Positions 45,383 to 55,325 of a DNA stretch of 64,000 nucleotides are shown piece after piece. Position 1 is the stretch's first letter. Each line of letters begins with the position of its first letter. The DNA lies in assembly GCA_965199725.1 (NCBI GenBank), contig OZ241321.1, positions 372,001-436,000 of the forward strand. Direction: 5' to 3'. The position numbers were made by a program, and so were the translations under genes. The stretch is from G965199725 sp965199725 (GTDB lineage Bacteria; Pseudomonadota; Gammaproteobacteria; Nitrosococcales; Methylophagaceae). Under the pieces are notes generated by a model, which ran no database searches, was not told the DNA's origin, and worked only from the letters and a program-made list of their open reading frames with translations.

Positions 45383-48300
45383 AATTTACCTTTAGGCAAG
45401 TATTCCTTTACTGGCTCATACACAGCCAATGCTAGCTCTTTAAACTGTTCGTCTAGTGGCGATGTTGTGTAAATGTGTTGGTAGTAGTCATCTTGTTTTT
45501 CGCCGGGTATATTGGGGCTGCCATTCCAAGCACGAAGAGCGCTGTTATCTCTTTTTTCAGGCCTTGCTTTAGCATAAGCAAAACTTGTTTTTGCAAACAG
45601 TGGTAGTGGCTGATGTAGCCCCTGCCAATAAAGGGCGAGTAAATCAGCTAATATTGACTTAGCATTATCAACATATTCCCAAGAGTAATCTGCATCTTGA
45701 GCAATCCAGCGACTGACAACATTAATGTTCTCTGGTTTTAAGCAACTTAACACAAGATGAGATAACCATGCCTCAAGCAATCTGCCGCCTTTGGCCTTAC
45801 TCATGCTCCAAGTAAACAAGCCCTGATCAGATAACCTCTCCAGATCACCATACAGGGTAAAACCATTGATTGATAATTCAAAGGATAAGGGTGCCAGCCA
45901 TTTATCCGGATAGTCAGCTAACCATCCATCAGCAAAATCCTTGACTTTGTCTATCTGCTCATTAAGCACATAATCACCAAGATTGCCCTGGGGTAATATT
46001 CCTTGGGCCCGTACCATAGGCAAAATATTGCTAACCGTTTTTGCCTGCAACAATCTATGCACTAATTGTTGCCGTAATTGCCAACCCTGTAAATTATCCA
46101 ACACAAAGGGCTCACGGCTATCTAATTGGATATCATCTGTTTTCAGGCACAACCCTAAACGCTGCTTACATAAGTAGCTAGCTGGATGATGAAAAAACTT
46201 GCTGAGCTGATGAAGGCTTACCTGCCTCCATGAGGCGTCAGCCTCTGGTAGATCACCATCAAACCAAGGGGTAACAGCATCTTTTGTGCTGATAGGTGGA
46301 CACCTTTCATCAGCATAACTAAAAAGACTGGCAGATGCACCAGAAAAATAGCGCCGACTAAAGCCTTGTAAAGGATGCTCTGTCAAACAGGCCTGCCAAA
46401 TATCACCGCCTGTCACTGTCTCAAAACTCTGGCGCAATACATCGCACAAATCACTCACCAACACTGATGGCGGTATCTTCATATTATCCTGAATACTAGC
46501 ACCAACATAACTAATATAAAGATGTGACTGTGCTGACAATAACGACTCTAAAAACAGGTATCTGTCGTCATCACGAACCGAGCGATCACCCTGCCTTACA
46601 TCATTTTTTAATAAATCAAAACTGGGCAAAAATTGCTGTCTGGGATAATTGTCATAATTCATCCCGATTAAGCAGATAACCTCAGCCGGGATGCTGCGCA
46701 TGGGTACCATGCGGCAAAAAGTAACACCATGCCCCATAAAGCCAGTATCGGCCTGTGCTTGATTAGTATCTATCTGGTCATTTAGCCAGGCTTTGACTAC
46801 ATCAATACCAATAGTCTGCTTAAAATCTGCCAGCGCCAGCGTTTCAACCAGATAGCTAATGGCTTTACGAATACAAAGAAGTTCAGATTGATGCTGCCTG
46901 TTGTCAGCAGAGATAATAAAAAAATCATCCAATAGTTGGTACAAGAGATTTTGCCAGTCACCCACCGTTAAATCAGCATTCAGGCGCTGACGATATTCAT
47001 CCAAGCGATCAATAAATGCACAAAGCCGCGCCATTGTCTCTGCCTGTTCACCGCTAATACCAGCAAAAGCCAACTTGCCAGCAAATAATTGCTGCTTGTC
47101 AAGATTATCAGCAAACGGCATCGCATAACCCAATAACAAACGATCCAGGCCTGCTCGCCAAGTGTTTGTCGCCGTTGCTGGTAAACCAAGATCAATTTTA
47201 TCCTCTGCTGATAAGCCCCATTTTATCTGGGTTTTCTGCAACCATCTTTTGATTAGCTCAAACTGATCTTCATCAAGCAAAAACCGCTTTTGAATTATCA
47301 CACACGCTAATAATGCAACAACGCTATCAACCTCAAGCCGTGATTGTGGCAATGACAATAGAGCATTAAAAGCAGTCATCACTGGCCCTTGTTGCACTGC
47401 CCTGCCATCAGCAATGCTATAAGGAATATGATGATCAGTTGGTGCACAACCAAATACAGCATTAATAGCCGATGTATAGCGTTCAATATATGGTATCATC
47501 ACTATGATATCAGTTGGCGATAAGGCCGGATAGCGCTCAAAAAGCGCCAGTAATTGATCGTGCAACACCTCTACCTCACGCATAGGGCTATGACATACAT
47601 GGATGCGTATTGAATCATCTTCACTTTTTATCTGCCTTTTGGCTGATGTATTTGGCTCACGCAGTGAAAAAATATCATACTGCAAATAATTCAGTAATTG
47701 GCCCTGATCTGGCGGTATAAAAATAGTCTCTTCTTGCAATTCACATTCAGTTAATTGGGCAAAAAATGTTTGCCCCTGCTTACCTAAGCTTGCCAATAAT
47801 GGATGGCCTGTTGTTAAATAAGCTGCTTCTTCAGGGTCAGCTATTAACTGCTTGCTACGTTTTTTCGGGGTAATTAAATCGCCCCAATATTCTTTGCTCG
47901 GTGATAAAAAGAAGGTATACACATCACAAAAACGTGCTAGCAACTTAAACAGCTGTAAATAAACAGGTGGCAATGAAGACAAACCAAAAATAGCCATCCG
48001 TGGCGGCAAACAGGCTGGTCTTTCATCTACACCTGCCAAATAATCACAGAGCTGAAATAACAGATTAGCTCGGTGCATAGGCTTAAGTTTGTCAGCGACC
48101 AATTGCTGCCATAATCTCGCCTGCCAATGGGGGGACTCTCCTTGCTCCCATGCTTTAATCCAATCAGGCCGATAAAGCAGATACTGATCAAAATTATTGG
48201 CGATACGTCTTGCCAAACCATAACGCTTTAACGCATCATCATACGCGCCAAGATAAGCGTTAATCTCAGCAAAATCTGATTGTTGCTGACAACTTGGCAG

Positions 48301-48591
48301 AAGAGCAAACAGCCGCCAAGTCATTGGATCTTTGGTAAAAGGAGACTTGTCTGGCACATCCACCAGCAAACTATTAAATAATTGCCAGATAAATGCTGAA
48401 GAATAAGGAAAATTGATATTGCTGGCAATGCCGTGTTGATTAGCTAGAAAAAGTGAGAGCCATCTCGCCAGTTGATTGCTCTCTACAATCACCGTTTCCG
48501 CAACTAAAGGTGGTAACGGATCAGACAACTGTAACCTAGCAAGCCTGCCGGCCAGTTCAGTCATTTTATTGCTGTAAATAACTTTCAGCAT
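45379..48591 (-). CDS. recC: Exodeoxyribonuclease V subunit gamma
   Basis: RecC recognises Chi and holds the complex together; it has an inactive helicase/nuclease fold. ATG 48591 (MLKVIYSNKMTELAGRL) matches the family start; an in-frame ATG at 48672 would add 27 unconserved residues. The roughly 1070-residue product has NINFPYSSAFIWQLF, FGLSSLPPVYLQLF and DIIVMIPYIERY. It also has IPYSIADG, GVTFCRMVPMRSIPAEVICL and GMNYDNYPRQ, all typical. The order recC-recB-recD without ptrA is common outside enterobacteria. Confidence 0.95.
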   Translation of the reverse strand: MLKVIYSNKMTELAGRLARLQLSDPLPPLVAETVIVESNQLARWLSLFLANQHGIASNINFPYSSAFIWQLFNSLLVDVPDKSPFTKDPMTWRLFALLPSCQQQSDFAEINAYLGAYDDALKRYGLARRIANNFDQYLLYRPDWIKAWEQGESPHWQARLWQQLVADKLKPMHRANLLFQLCDYLAGVDERPACLPPRMAIFGLSSLPPVYLQLFKLLARFCDVYTFFLSPSKEYWGDLITPKKRSKQLIADPEEAAYLTTGHPLLASLGKQGQTFFAQLTECELQEETIFIPPDQGQLLNYLQYDIFSLREPNTSAKRQIKSEDDSIRIHVCHSPMREVEVLHDQLLALFERYPALSPTDIIVMIPYIERYTSAINAVFGCAPTDHHIPYSIADGRAVQQGPVMTAFNALLSLPQSRLEVDSVVALLACVIIQKRFLLDEDQFELIKRWLQKTQIKWGLSAEDKIDLGLPATATNTWRAGLDRLLLGYAMPFADNLDKQQLFAGKLAFAGISGEQAETMARLCAFIDRLDEYRQRLNADLTVGDWQNLLYQLLDDFFIISADNRQHQSELLCIRKAISYLVETLALADFKQTIGIDVVKAWLNDQIDTNQAQADTGFMGHGVTFCRMVPMRSIPAEVICLIGMNYDNYPRQQFLPSFDLLKNDVRQGDRSVRDDDRYLFLESLLSAQSHLYISYVGASIQDNMKIPPSVLVSDLCDVLRQSFETVTGGDIWQACLTEHPLQGFSRRYFSGASASLFSYADERCPPISTKDAVTPWFDGDLPEADASWRQVSLHQLSKFFHHPASYLCKQRLGLCLKTDDIQLDSREPFVLDNLQGWQLRQQLVHRLLQAKTVSNILPMVRAQGILPQGNLGDYVLNEQIDKVKDFADGWLADYPDKWLAPLSFELSINGFTLYGDLERLSDQGLFTWSMSKAKGGRLLEAWLSHLVLSCLKPENINVVSRWIAQDADYSWEYVDNAKSILADLLALYWQGLHQPLPLFAKTSFAYAKARPEKRDNSALRAWNGSPNIPGEKQDDYYQHIYTTSPLDEQFKELALAVYEPVKEYLPKGKL

Positions 48592-49299
48592 ACCTTTTGT
48601 CTTTAGGTGTTCCAAAACGTTATGTACGCAACAAAGATGAAGGTAGGTTGACACAGGCTTAATTAGGCCCATATGCCCTAGTTAGACAATAGCGCTGATA
48701 AATCTTTAAGTTATGCACCCAGTGCGTACTGTAGGTGAATTAACTCAATTACTATTGTCAGCGTCCTCATACGCAAGTATGTCCGTAAGGTATCAATAAT
48801 CCATGGCTTGTCACAACCTGTTATTACCACATCATCTTAACGCAACTCCTGTAGAGGCCACCGGTGTGATGTCCAGCTCAGTGGGTTTATCACCATTGCA
48901 ACGCAATGTCAGAAAGTTCGCTACAGGCATTATGTCCAATTTGGTGAGCTTGTTATCCTCGCAATTCAATTCCTGTAAATAAATCTAGGATAAAAGAATA
49001 AATCAAGCGTGATTAAGCCCTTACCCGCATTTTACTATGATATAATGTTGATCGCCAATAATTAAAAATCAATAACAGTAATTGGTAAATAGCCAACCAG
49101 CGTACCTACAATCTACAATATAGCTACCACATAATAGTAAAGGTAGCACTTTTAAAATGTCTTGTGGCAATTCATTGCCAACGCTTCAAATACAAAAAAC
49201 GCAAAGATAATCGCTTAAAGTACTGCCACAAACAATCTAACTATAGTACCATTTAGGTAACCTTAGTTAAATTTTGTATATACTTTAAGGTCAATTTAA
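48592..49299. other. Intergenic region holding a leucine-rich-repeat remnant
   Basis: Apart from the short LRR remnant described separately, this 700 bp region shows no coding frame. It contains the recC promoter region on the left and the leader of the TlpA-like gene on the right. Confidence 0.5.
48832..48978 (-). pseudogene. Leucine-rich-repeat gene remnant
   Basis: Leftward from 48978, 48 codons without a start read LQELNCEDNKLTKLDIMPVA, then FLTLRCNGDKPTELDITPVA and STGVALR before TGA. This is two copies of the bacterial LRR pattern LxxLxCxxNxLTxLDITPVA. Past the stop the same frame continues as CGNNRL and further stops. It is the trace of an internalin-like or secreted LRR protein. Confidence 0.65.
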
Positions 49300-49809
49300 A
49301 TGACATTAACACAACGTCGTGCAGCAGTGGTGGTTACCCTGCTATGCGCCTTGCTCATTGCCAATATCCTCTATAACAGCAGGCAGCATATTGTGTCTGA
49401 AGTTGTATTTACTGATATGGATGAGCAGCAACATAAGCTTAGCGACTACAAGGGCAAGCCAATATTAGTTACATTCTGGGCAACAGATTGTCCCAGTTGT
49501 ATTGGTGAAATACCGTTGCTGATTAAACTGTACAATGATTTTTCACCGCAGGGTCTTATAATGCTTGCTATCGCTATGCCGCATGACAGGCCACAGCGTA
49601 TCAATATCATGCGCGCCAACAGGCGACTGCCCTATTTGATTGCGTGGGATAAAAATGCCGCTATTTCGCAGGCATTTGGCAACATTAGAGTTACGCCAAC
49701 ACATTTTTTCATCAGCCCTGATGGCAAAATTATAATGCGCAAAATTGGTGAGCTTGATGCTGACTATTTATACGAAAAACTAACTAAAATGGGGCTTACG
49801 TTAAGTTAA
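49300..49809 (+). CDS. TlpA/ResA-type thioredoxin-fold protein
   Basis: This is a probable membrane-anchored periplasmic thiol-disulfide protein. The 169-residue product has one N-terminal transmembrane segment (about residues 9-26), then the redoxin domain FTDMDEQQHKLSDYKGKPI, the active site TFWATDCPSCIGEIPLL (CPSC), and the cis-Pro region RVTPTHFFISPDG. The CPSC in a TlpA-like setting suggests a reductase role, such as in cytochrome c maturation. It is upstream of rpmB and probably separately expressed. Confidence 0.88.
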   Translation: MTLTQRRAAVVVTLLCALLIANILYNSRQHIVSEVVFTDMDEQQHKLSDYKGKPILVTFWATDCPSCIGEIPLLIKLYNDFSPQGLIMLAIAMPHDRPQRINIMRANRRLPYLIAWDKNAAISQAFGNIRVTPTHFFISPDGKIIMRKIGELDADYLYEKLTKMGLTLS

Positions 49810-49904
49810 TAAAATCAATACTATTATCCAACAATTATGGTATAATCCCTTTTGTAGTTATGTTCTTAGAACATGTCAGTATTTGTAGCAGTAGGTTTTT
49901 AAGT

Positions 49905-50141
49905 ATGGCTAAAGTATGTCAAGTAACCGGTAAACGTCCTATGAGTGGCAATAATGTGTCTCATGCCCAAAATAAAACGAAACGCCGCTTTTTCCCTAAT
50001 CTTCACTCACATCGTTTTTGGGTTGAATCAGAAAATCGCTGGGTTAAGCTTCGTGTCAGTAATCATGGTTTGCGTATCATTGATAAAAAAGGCATTGATG
50101 CTGTCTTAGCTGATATCCATATTCGCGACAAAAAGCTATGA
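49905..50141 (+). CDS. rpmB: 50S ribosomal protein L28
   Basis: The 78-residue product starts MAKVCQVTGKRPMSGNNVSH, the universal L28 start, with RFFPNLHSHRFWVESENRWV and LRVSNHGLRIIDKKGI. A longer in-frame ATG at 49860 adds 15 unconserved residues and is rejected. rpmG follows after 10 nt. Confidence 0.97.
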   Translation: MAKVCQVTGKRPMSGNNVSHAQNKTKRRFFPNLHSHRFWVESENRWVKLRVSNHGLRIIDKKGIDAVLADIHIRDKKL

Positions 50142-50151
50142 GGGAATATAA

Positions 50152-50310
50152 ATGATGCGTGAAAAAATCAAGCTGGTATCGTCTGCCAAAACTGGTCATT
50201 ACTACACTACAGACAAAAATAAACGTACCATGCCAGGGAAACTAGAAATAAAAAAATTTGATCCTGTTGTCCGCAAACACGTTCTGTATAAAGAAGATAA
50301 AATTAAATAA
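50152..50310 (+). CDS. rpmG: 50S ribosomal protein L33
   Basis: The 52-codon frame reads MMREKIKLVSSAKTGHYYTT then DKNKRTMPGKLEIKKFDPVV and RKHVLYKEDKIK, which is L33 throughout. Adjacent ATGs at 50152 and 50155 are both possible; an AGGGA site lies 6-10 nt upstream. The order rpmB-rpmG is conserved. No Cys pairs, so it is the zinc-free type. Confidence 0.97.
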   Translation: MMREKIKLVSSAKTGHYYTTDKNKRTMPGKLEIKKFDPVVRKHVLYKEDKIK

Positions 50311-50389
50311 AATTAAGCTTTTATGCACTTAAATTTTAAGTTTAGCTTAATTAATCCGGCCCCCGGGCGGCTTTAAATAAAGTTCGGTT

Positions 50390-51343
50390 ATGATAACACT
50401 ACTTTCTTGTAATTCATTATCTCGTTTTTACGGTAGGCAACAAGCGGTTAATAACTTAAGCTTTGATCTCCATAAAGGCGAAGTCCTTGGGTTTTTAGGC
50501 CCTAATGGCGCGGGCAAAAGTACTACCATGAAAATGCTCAGCGGTAACCTAGCGCCTCATCACGGTAGCATAATGATTAACGGTTATGACTTATTAGCTG
50601 CACCGAAAGAAGCTAAAGCACATATTGGTTATTTGCCTGATCAACCACCAGTCTATAAAGAATTGACCGTTAAAGAATTTTTACTTTTTTGCGCTAAAAT
50701 TAACTACATAGCTAAATCCAGCATTAAATCAGCGGTTAATGCTGCAATTGAACGCTGTGGGTTGCATGATGTCACTACACGCCTCATTGCTAATTTATCC
50801 AAAGGTTACCAACAACGTGTTGGTATAGCACAGGCCATTATTCATACGCCTGCTGTTGTTATTCTGGATGAGCCAACATCTGGCCTGGACCCTATTCAGA
50901 TCAAAGAAATTCGTCAATTAATTCTTGATATCGCCAACGAGCACAGCGTTGTACTATCCACCCATATATTGCCAGAAGTACAAATATTATGTGATCGTGT
51001 GCAAATCATTCACCACGGCCAACTGGTTTTTAATGATACTATTGCCAGCCTTGGTGAACGCACCGAAAATGCCAGCTTATTGGTGTCAATGAAATCACCA
51101 CCTGAGGTTGATGTATTGCAAAAAATATCGGGCGTGCTATCAGTTGAAAAACTAAGTGTATCAAGATTCAAACTACATTTTTTACCTGACAATAATCCCA
51201 CTGAAAACTTACTAAAGCTGGCGGTAACTGATGGGTGGCAACTAACAGAAATTACAACGCAGCAGCATTCACTGGAAGATATTTTTACCGAGATTATTGA
51301 GCACGAGTCTGTTAGCGTTAAGCCTATGGAACAAGTGACCTGA
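50390..51343 (+). CDS. ABC transporter ATPase, GldA/NatA-like
   Basis: The 317-residue product has Walker A FLGPNGAGKSTTMKML, the signature LSKGYQQRVGIAQA, and Walker B VVILDEPTSGLDP. A C-terminal regulatory extension follows. With the next three genes it forms the GldA-GldF-GldG-DUF4340 arrangement known from gliding Bacteroidetes and common in non-gliding gammaproteobacteria, where the substrate is unknown. It overlaps the next gene as TGATG. Confidence 0.9.
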   Translation: MITLLSCNSLSRFYGRQQAVNNLSFDLHKGEVLGFLGPNGAGKSTTMKMLSGNLAPHHGSIMINGYDLLAAPKEAKAHIGYLPDQPPVYKELTVKEFLLFCAKINYIAKSSIKSAVNAAIERCGLHDVTTRLIANLSKGYQQRVGIAQAIIHTPAVVILDEPTSGLDPIQIKEIRQLILDIANEHSVVLSTHILPEVQILCDRVQIIHHGQLVFNDTIASLGERTENASLLVSMKSPPEVDVLQKISGVLSVEKLSVSRFKLHFLPDNNPTENLLKLAVTDGWQLTEITTQQHSLEDIFTEIIEHESVSVKPMEQVT

Positions 51344-52074
51344 TGCTGATCCTTGCCAGAAATGAACTGTACAGACTGTTTTTATCCCCGCTTGCCTGGG
51401 TGATACTGGCGCTTAGTCAGATCATTACTGCATACTCATTTCTAACAGCTATTGATTATTTTATGCAAGTGCAGCCAAAAATATCTGCTATGCCTGCTAT
51501 GCCTGGTGTCACCGAGTTAATTGTTATGCCTTTGCTGGCCAATACATCAACCCTGTTCTTGTTGCTTGCACCACTTATAACCATGCGGCTTATTGCTGAA
51601 GAACGTAGCAATAACAGTCTGCCCCTTTTGTTATCTGCACCATTTTCTATTCGTCAGATCGTACTAGGAAAATATCTAGGTACGCTTGCCTTTTTTATCG
51701 TCCTGCTTTTTATGGTAAGCCTGATGCCCTTATCCCTGACTATGGGGAGTGAGTTAGACTTTGGTCTTTTCACTGCTGGAATACTCGGTTTAATATTGCT
51801 TATTGCCAGTTTTATTGCTATTGGCTTGTTCCTATCCAGTCTGACAAAGCAACCAGCTATTGCTGCCATTAGTACATTCAGCGGCTTATTTTTACTATGG
51901 GTGATTGATTGGACAGCTAACTCAGACTTATTCAGCTGGCTATCAATAATCCACCACTATAATCCCTTTTTAGAAGGTATGGTAAACAGCAGTGATATTA
52001 GCTATTTTTTGCTTATTATCATTGCTTTTTTAGCACTGACCATCCGCAAACTTGATACTGAACGCTTAAGCTGA
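51343..52074 (+). CDS. ABC transporter permease, GldF-like
   Basis: The 243-residue product has six hydrophobic segments of ABC-2 type. LAPLITMRLIAEERSNNSLP and LLLSAPFSIRQIVLGKYLG are typical of this permease class. It is translationally coupled on both sides by single-nucleotide overlaps. Confidence 0.88.
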   Translation: MLILARNELYRLFLSPLAWVILALSQIITAYSFLTAIDYFMQVQPKISAMPAMPGVTELIVMPLLANTSTLFLLLAPLITMRLIAEERSNNSLPLLLSAPFSIRQIVLGKYLGTLAFFIVLLFMVSLMPLSLTMGSELDFGLFTAGILGLILLIASFIAIGLFLSSLTKQPAIAAISTFSGLFLLWVIDWTANSDLFSWLSIIHHYNPFLEGMVNSSDISYFLLIIIAFLALTIRKLDTERLS

Positions 52075-53435
52075 TGGATATTAATACAAAAACACGTTGG
52101 CAGATAAGAATACAAAACAATATTTTTTATATACTGACTGCTGTTGTCGTGATCCTACTCGCCCAGCTATCACTCAAAACAAACAGTTATTCAGATTGGA
52201 CGGCCAATAGTCGTCACAGCTTATCCACTGCCAGTATTGACTTTCTAGATCAGCTAGATACGCCAATTACTATTCAGGTGTTTGTCAATGCTAATTACTC
52301 TTATCGCGAAGCGCTAGAAGCGTTACTTGAGCGTTATCAACAATATACCAATAAACTAACCATCACTTATATTGATCCGGATTTCTCGCCTGAACTTGTA
52401 CGCAAACTTAATATCCGCCAAAATGGTGAAATGGTGGTATCACTGAATGAAACGGCACGCAAACATGTGTTTGATTTATCAGAACAATCACTCACTAATG
52501 CACTCATTACCGTCTCAAGACAACAAGAGCAGTGGCTCGTTTTTATTGAAGGCCACGGTGAGCGCAGTCCATTCAAACAGGCCAATTTTGATCTGGCTAC
52601 CTGGGGCAAACAGCTTGAAAGGCAGGGCTTTAAGCTAAAGACATTAAACCTTATCGAGCACAGCCAAATACCTGAAAATGCTGCTACCGTCGTTATTGCC
52701 AGCCCCGAGCTTAAATGGTTAGAAGGTGAAATTGATATTATTAAATCTTATATCAACGATGGCGGTAACCTGCTATGGCTGGCCGAACCTAACTCGCATC
52801 AACATCTGACCAGCCTGGCGGAGGAGCTAGGTATTGAATTTATTCAGGGGGTTGTTATTAACCCTAATACAGAAGCACTTGGCATCAGCAATCGACAATT
52901 TACCTTGATAACCGACTATGCTAACCATGCCATAGGCGTTGCGACCAAAAATGTCACTCTATTTCCAGCAACCGCCGCCATTGAAATTAACCCGGCAGGC
53001 AACAAGCACTGGGAATACCTACCATTATTAACTACAGACGACAATGCATGGAGCGAAATTACTACTACCCATGACCCAGCAAATGCTCTATTTGATTTAG
53101 GTGAAGATACAAAAGGCCCATTAACCATCGGCTACCTGCTAACCCATGAGAATGATGATAGCAATAGTCAGCGTATTGCAATTATTGGTGATGGTGACTT
53201 CTTATCCAGCACCTACATTGGCAATGGTGGCAATCTCGATTTGGGTATTGCAATGATGAATTGGTTAGTAGGGGATGATGATCTCATCACTATTCCTATC
53301 AAAACAACAATTGATAGCCAGCTTGAGCTGACCAAAACACAATCAATGATTGTTGGGCTTGGCTTTTTCATTGCGATCCCAGTGCTATTGCTTACAACTG
53401 GTTTTATTGTCTGGTGGTATCGTCGCAGAAGATGA
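52074..53435 (+). CDS. ABC auxiliary protein, GldG-like
   Basis: The 453-residue product has transmembrane helices near residues 14-33 and at the C-terminal end (about 425-447). Between them is a large extracytoplasmic region with SLSTASIDFLDQLDTPITIQ and FIEGHGERSP, typical of the GldG/ABC_transp_aux domain. It presumably works with the two preceding genes on the outer face of the membrane. Confidence 0.85.
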   Translation: MDINTKTRWQIRIQNNIFYILTAVVVILLAQLSLKTNSYSDWTANSRHSLSTASIDFLDQLDTPITIQVFVNANYSYREALEALLERYQQYTNKLTITYIDPDFSPELVRKLNIRQNGEMVVSLNETARKHVFDLSEQSLTNALITVSRQQEQWLVFIEGHGERSPFKQANFDLATWGKQLERQGFKLKTLNLIEHSQIPENAATVVIASPELKWLEGEIDIIKSYINDGGNLLWLAEPNSHQHLTSLAEELGIEFIQGVVINPNTEALGISNRQFTLITDYANHAIGVATKNVTLFPATAAIEINPAGNKHWEYLPLLTTDDNAWSEITTTHDPANALFDLGEDTKGPLTIGYLLTHENDDSNSQRIAIIGDGDFLSSTYIGNGGNLDLGIAMMNWLVGDDDLITIPIKTTIDSQLELTKTQSMIVGLGFFIAIPVLLLTTGFIVWWYRRRR

Positions 53436-54313
53436 TATCTCGCTATCTTATCAATGTAAGCCTCATCCTGCTGATAGCCGGGCTGTATTGGCTTAATACC
53501 AGTAAAACTGTCACTGATAATAACATATCTCCCTTGACAGCTATCGCTAGTGATACCATTAATAAGATTACTATTTCACGTAGCGCTAGCCCTGATATCA
53601 CCTTAAAAAAAACAGCATCTGACTGGCAACTCACCGCACCACTACATGCGCCTGCTAATACCACTCGGATTGAACTATTATTATCATTATTAACCACCCA
53701 TAGCTACGCCCAATCATCGCAACAAAACCAACATCTGGCAAAGTTTGGACTAGCACCAAGCAGCATCAGCCTCCAATTAAATGATGAGTTGTTTCAGTTT
53801 GGCGATATTGAACAGGTCAGTGAGCATCGTTATGTTCTATACAATAATATCATTCACTTAATTAACGATAAAATAACACCACTACTAAGCGCCAATGCAG
53901 CAAGCTTTATTGAAAACCGGCTGCTCGCCAAAAAGAAAAGTATCAGTAAAATTGTATTGCCACTACGCAGTACTGATGGTGATTTTTCTGATAATAATAT
54001 TTCTATTAAAAATAATAACGGTCACTGGAAAAGCGAGCAGGCAACCTTAACAGCAGATAGATTAACCGCACTGATTGATAACTGGCAACACAGTTATGCT
54101 TTGCAAGTTACGCCTATACATGAAAAGACAAAAGAAAATGCTGATTTATACCATCCGATTATAATCTGGTTTGAAGATGGCACTAAAACTGATCTAACGG
54201 TCAGCTTATCAGCCAATGTCCTTTATATCATAGACCCAAAACAGCAGTTAAAATACCACTTTACTCCCACTAAAGCCCAGCAGCTTTTTCCGTTAGACAA
54301 AATAGCGCCATAA
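53432..54313 (+). CDS. DUF4340 membrane-anchored protein
   Basis: ATG 53432 overlaps the GldG stop as ATGA and is preferred to GTG 53414. The roughly 293-residue product has one N-terminal transmembrane segment and a repeated beta-rich extracytoplasmic region with WQLTAPLHAPANTTRIELLL, characteristic of DUF4340 proteins that accompany GldFG-like permeases. Function unknown. mutM begins on the next base. Confidence 0.82.
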   Translation: MISRYLINVSLILLIAGLYWLNTSKTVTDNNISPLTAIASDTINKITISRSASPDITLKKTASDWQLTAPLHAPANTTRIELLLSLLTTHSYAQSSQQNQHLAKFGLAPSSISLQLNDELFQFGDIEQVSEHRYVLYNNIIHLINDKITPLLSANAASFIENRLLAKKKSISKIVLPLRSTDGDFSDNNISIKNNNGHWKSEQATLTADRLTALIDNWQHSYALQVTPIHEKTKENADLYHPIIIWFEDGTKTDLTVSLSANVLYIIDPKQQLKYHFTPTKAQQLFPLDKIAP

Positions 54314-55138
54314 ATGCCCGAGCTGCCTGAAGTTGAAACAACCGGCCGAGGCATCCGCCCTTATGTTGAAAATAACGAGATAAGCCACGCCATTATCCGC
54401 AATTATTCTCTGCGCCTGCCAGTAAACAAAGACTTAACAACAATACTATCAGGTAAAATGATTGCCACAGTAAAACGGCGCGGCAAGTATCTATTATTTA
54501 ACTGTAATGATGGAACACTAATCATTCATTTAGGTATGTCTGGCAGGTTGCAAATCATAGCTAAAGCTAAAACGCAAGATATTGGCAAACATGATCATGT
54601 TGATATTGTGCTCAAAAGTGGTGACACCCTACGCTATACTGACCCTAGACGATTCGGCATTGTATTATGGGCTCAAAACCCTTGGCAGGCGCACAGATTA
54701 TTAGCTCATCTGGGTCCCGAACCGCTCACCAATAAATTTAATGCTGACTATCTTTTACAACACAGTAAGAAAAGAAAACGCAGCATTAAAACCTTGATCA
54801 TGGACAGCAAAATAGTAGTAGGTATTGGCAACATTTATGCCAATGAAGCATTGTTTTTAGCGGGCATACATCCAAAAAAAGCTGCCAATACGCTGTCAGC
54901 AAAAAACTGTATATCTCTAGTGGCAGCAATTAAAACTATTCTTGATAAGGCGATTAAAGCAGGTGGTACCAGTTTAAAAGATTTCCGCAAAAGTAATGGC
55001 AAGCTCGGGTGGTTTACTAGGCAGCTTAATGTATATGGGCGCAAAGATAAAGATTGCTTATATTGCAAAAAAGCTAAAATACAGCATTGCAAAGAAGGAC
55101 AACGCGCCACGTTTTACTGTCCAGTATGCCAAAAATAA
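54314..55138 (+). CDS. mutM: Formamidopyrimidine-DNA glycosylase
   Basis: MutM removes 8-oxoguanine and ring-opened purines. The 274-residue product starts MPELPEVETTGRGI with catalytic Pro1 and Glu2 after Met removal, has KRRGKYLLF with the conserved Lys, the H2TH region GIGNIYANEALFLAGIHP, and a C-terminal four-Cys zinc finger (CLYCKKAKIQHC… FYCPVC). Intact. The roughly 115 bp after its stop read in the third frame as NPKHLYGKNKYFNVLAENAE and more, protein-like but without a start, of unclear origin. Confidence 0.97.
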   Translation: MPELPEVETTGRGIRPYVENNEISHAIIRNYSLRLPVNKDLTTILSGKMIATVKRRGKYLLFNCNDGTLIIHLGMSGRLQIIAKAKTQDIGKHDHVDIVLKSGDTLRYTDPRRFGIVLWAQNPWQAHRLLAHLGPEPLTNKFNADYLLQHSKKRKRSIKTLIMDSKIVVGIGNIYANEALFLAGIHPKKAANTLSAKNCISLVAAIKTILDKAIKAGGTSLKDFRKSNGKLGWFTRQLNVYGRKDKDCLYCKKAKIQHCKEGQRATFYCPVCQK

Positions 55139-55325
55139 AAGAGATAATCCAAAACACTTATATGGCAAAAATAAGTACTTTAACGTATTAGCAGAGAATG
55201 CTGAAAAATCAATGGCAATTGCTGAACAACCTTTCAAAAATTTAAAGCTTCTATAAATTTAAATCCAAAATCATCAGCCGCTTACAGCATAAGTGGCAGT
55301 AGTAGCTTATAACGCTAAGGTTATC

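Noticed and set aside
48592..48672. RecC starting at ATG 48672
   Set aside because: The extra 27 residues are not family-like, while ATG 48591 gives the conserved RecC start.
49860..49904. A longer L28 starting at 49860
   Set aside because: L28 starts MAKVCQVTGKRP almost universally; the preceding 15 codons are unconserved.
55141..55256. A separate gene overlapping the end of mutM
   Set aside because: The open stretch has no start of its own, overlaps mutM in another frame, and matches nothing I recognise, although its last 35 codons look protein-like.
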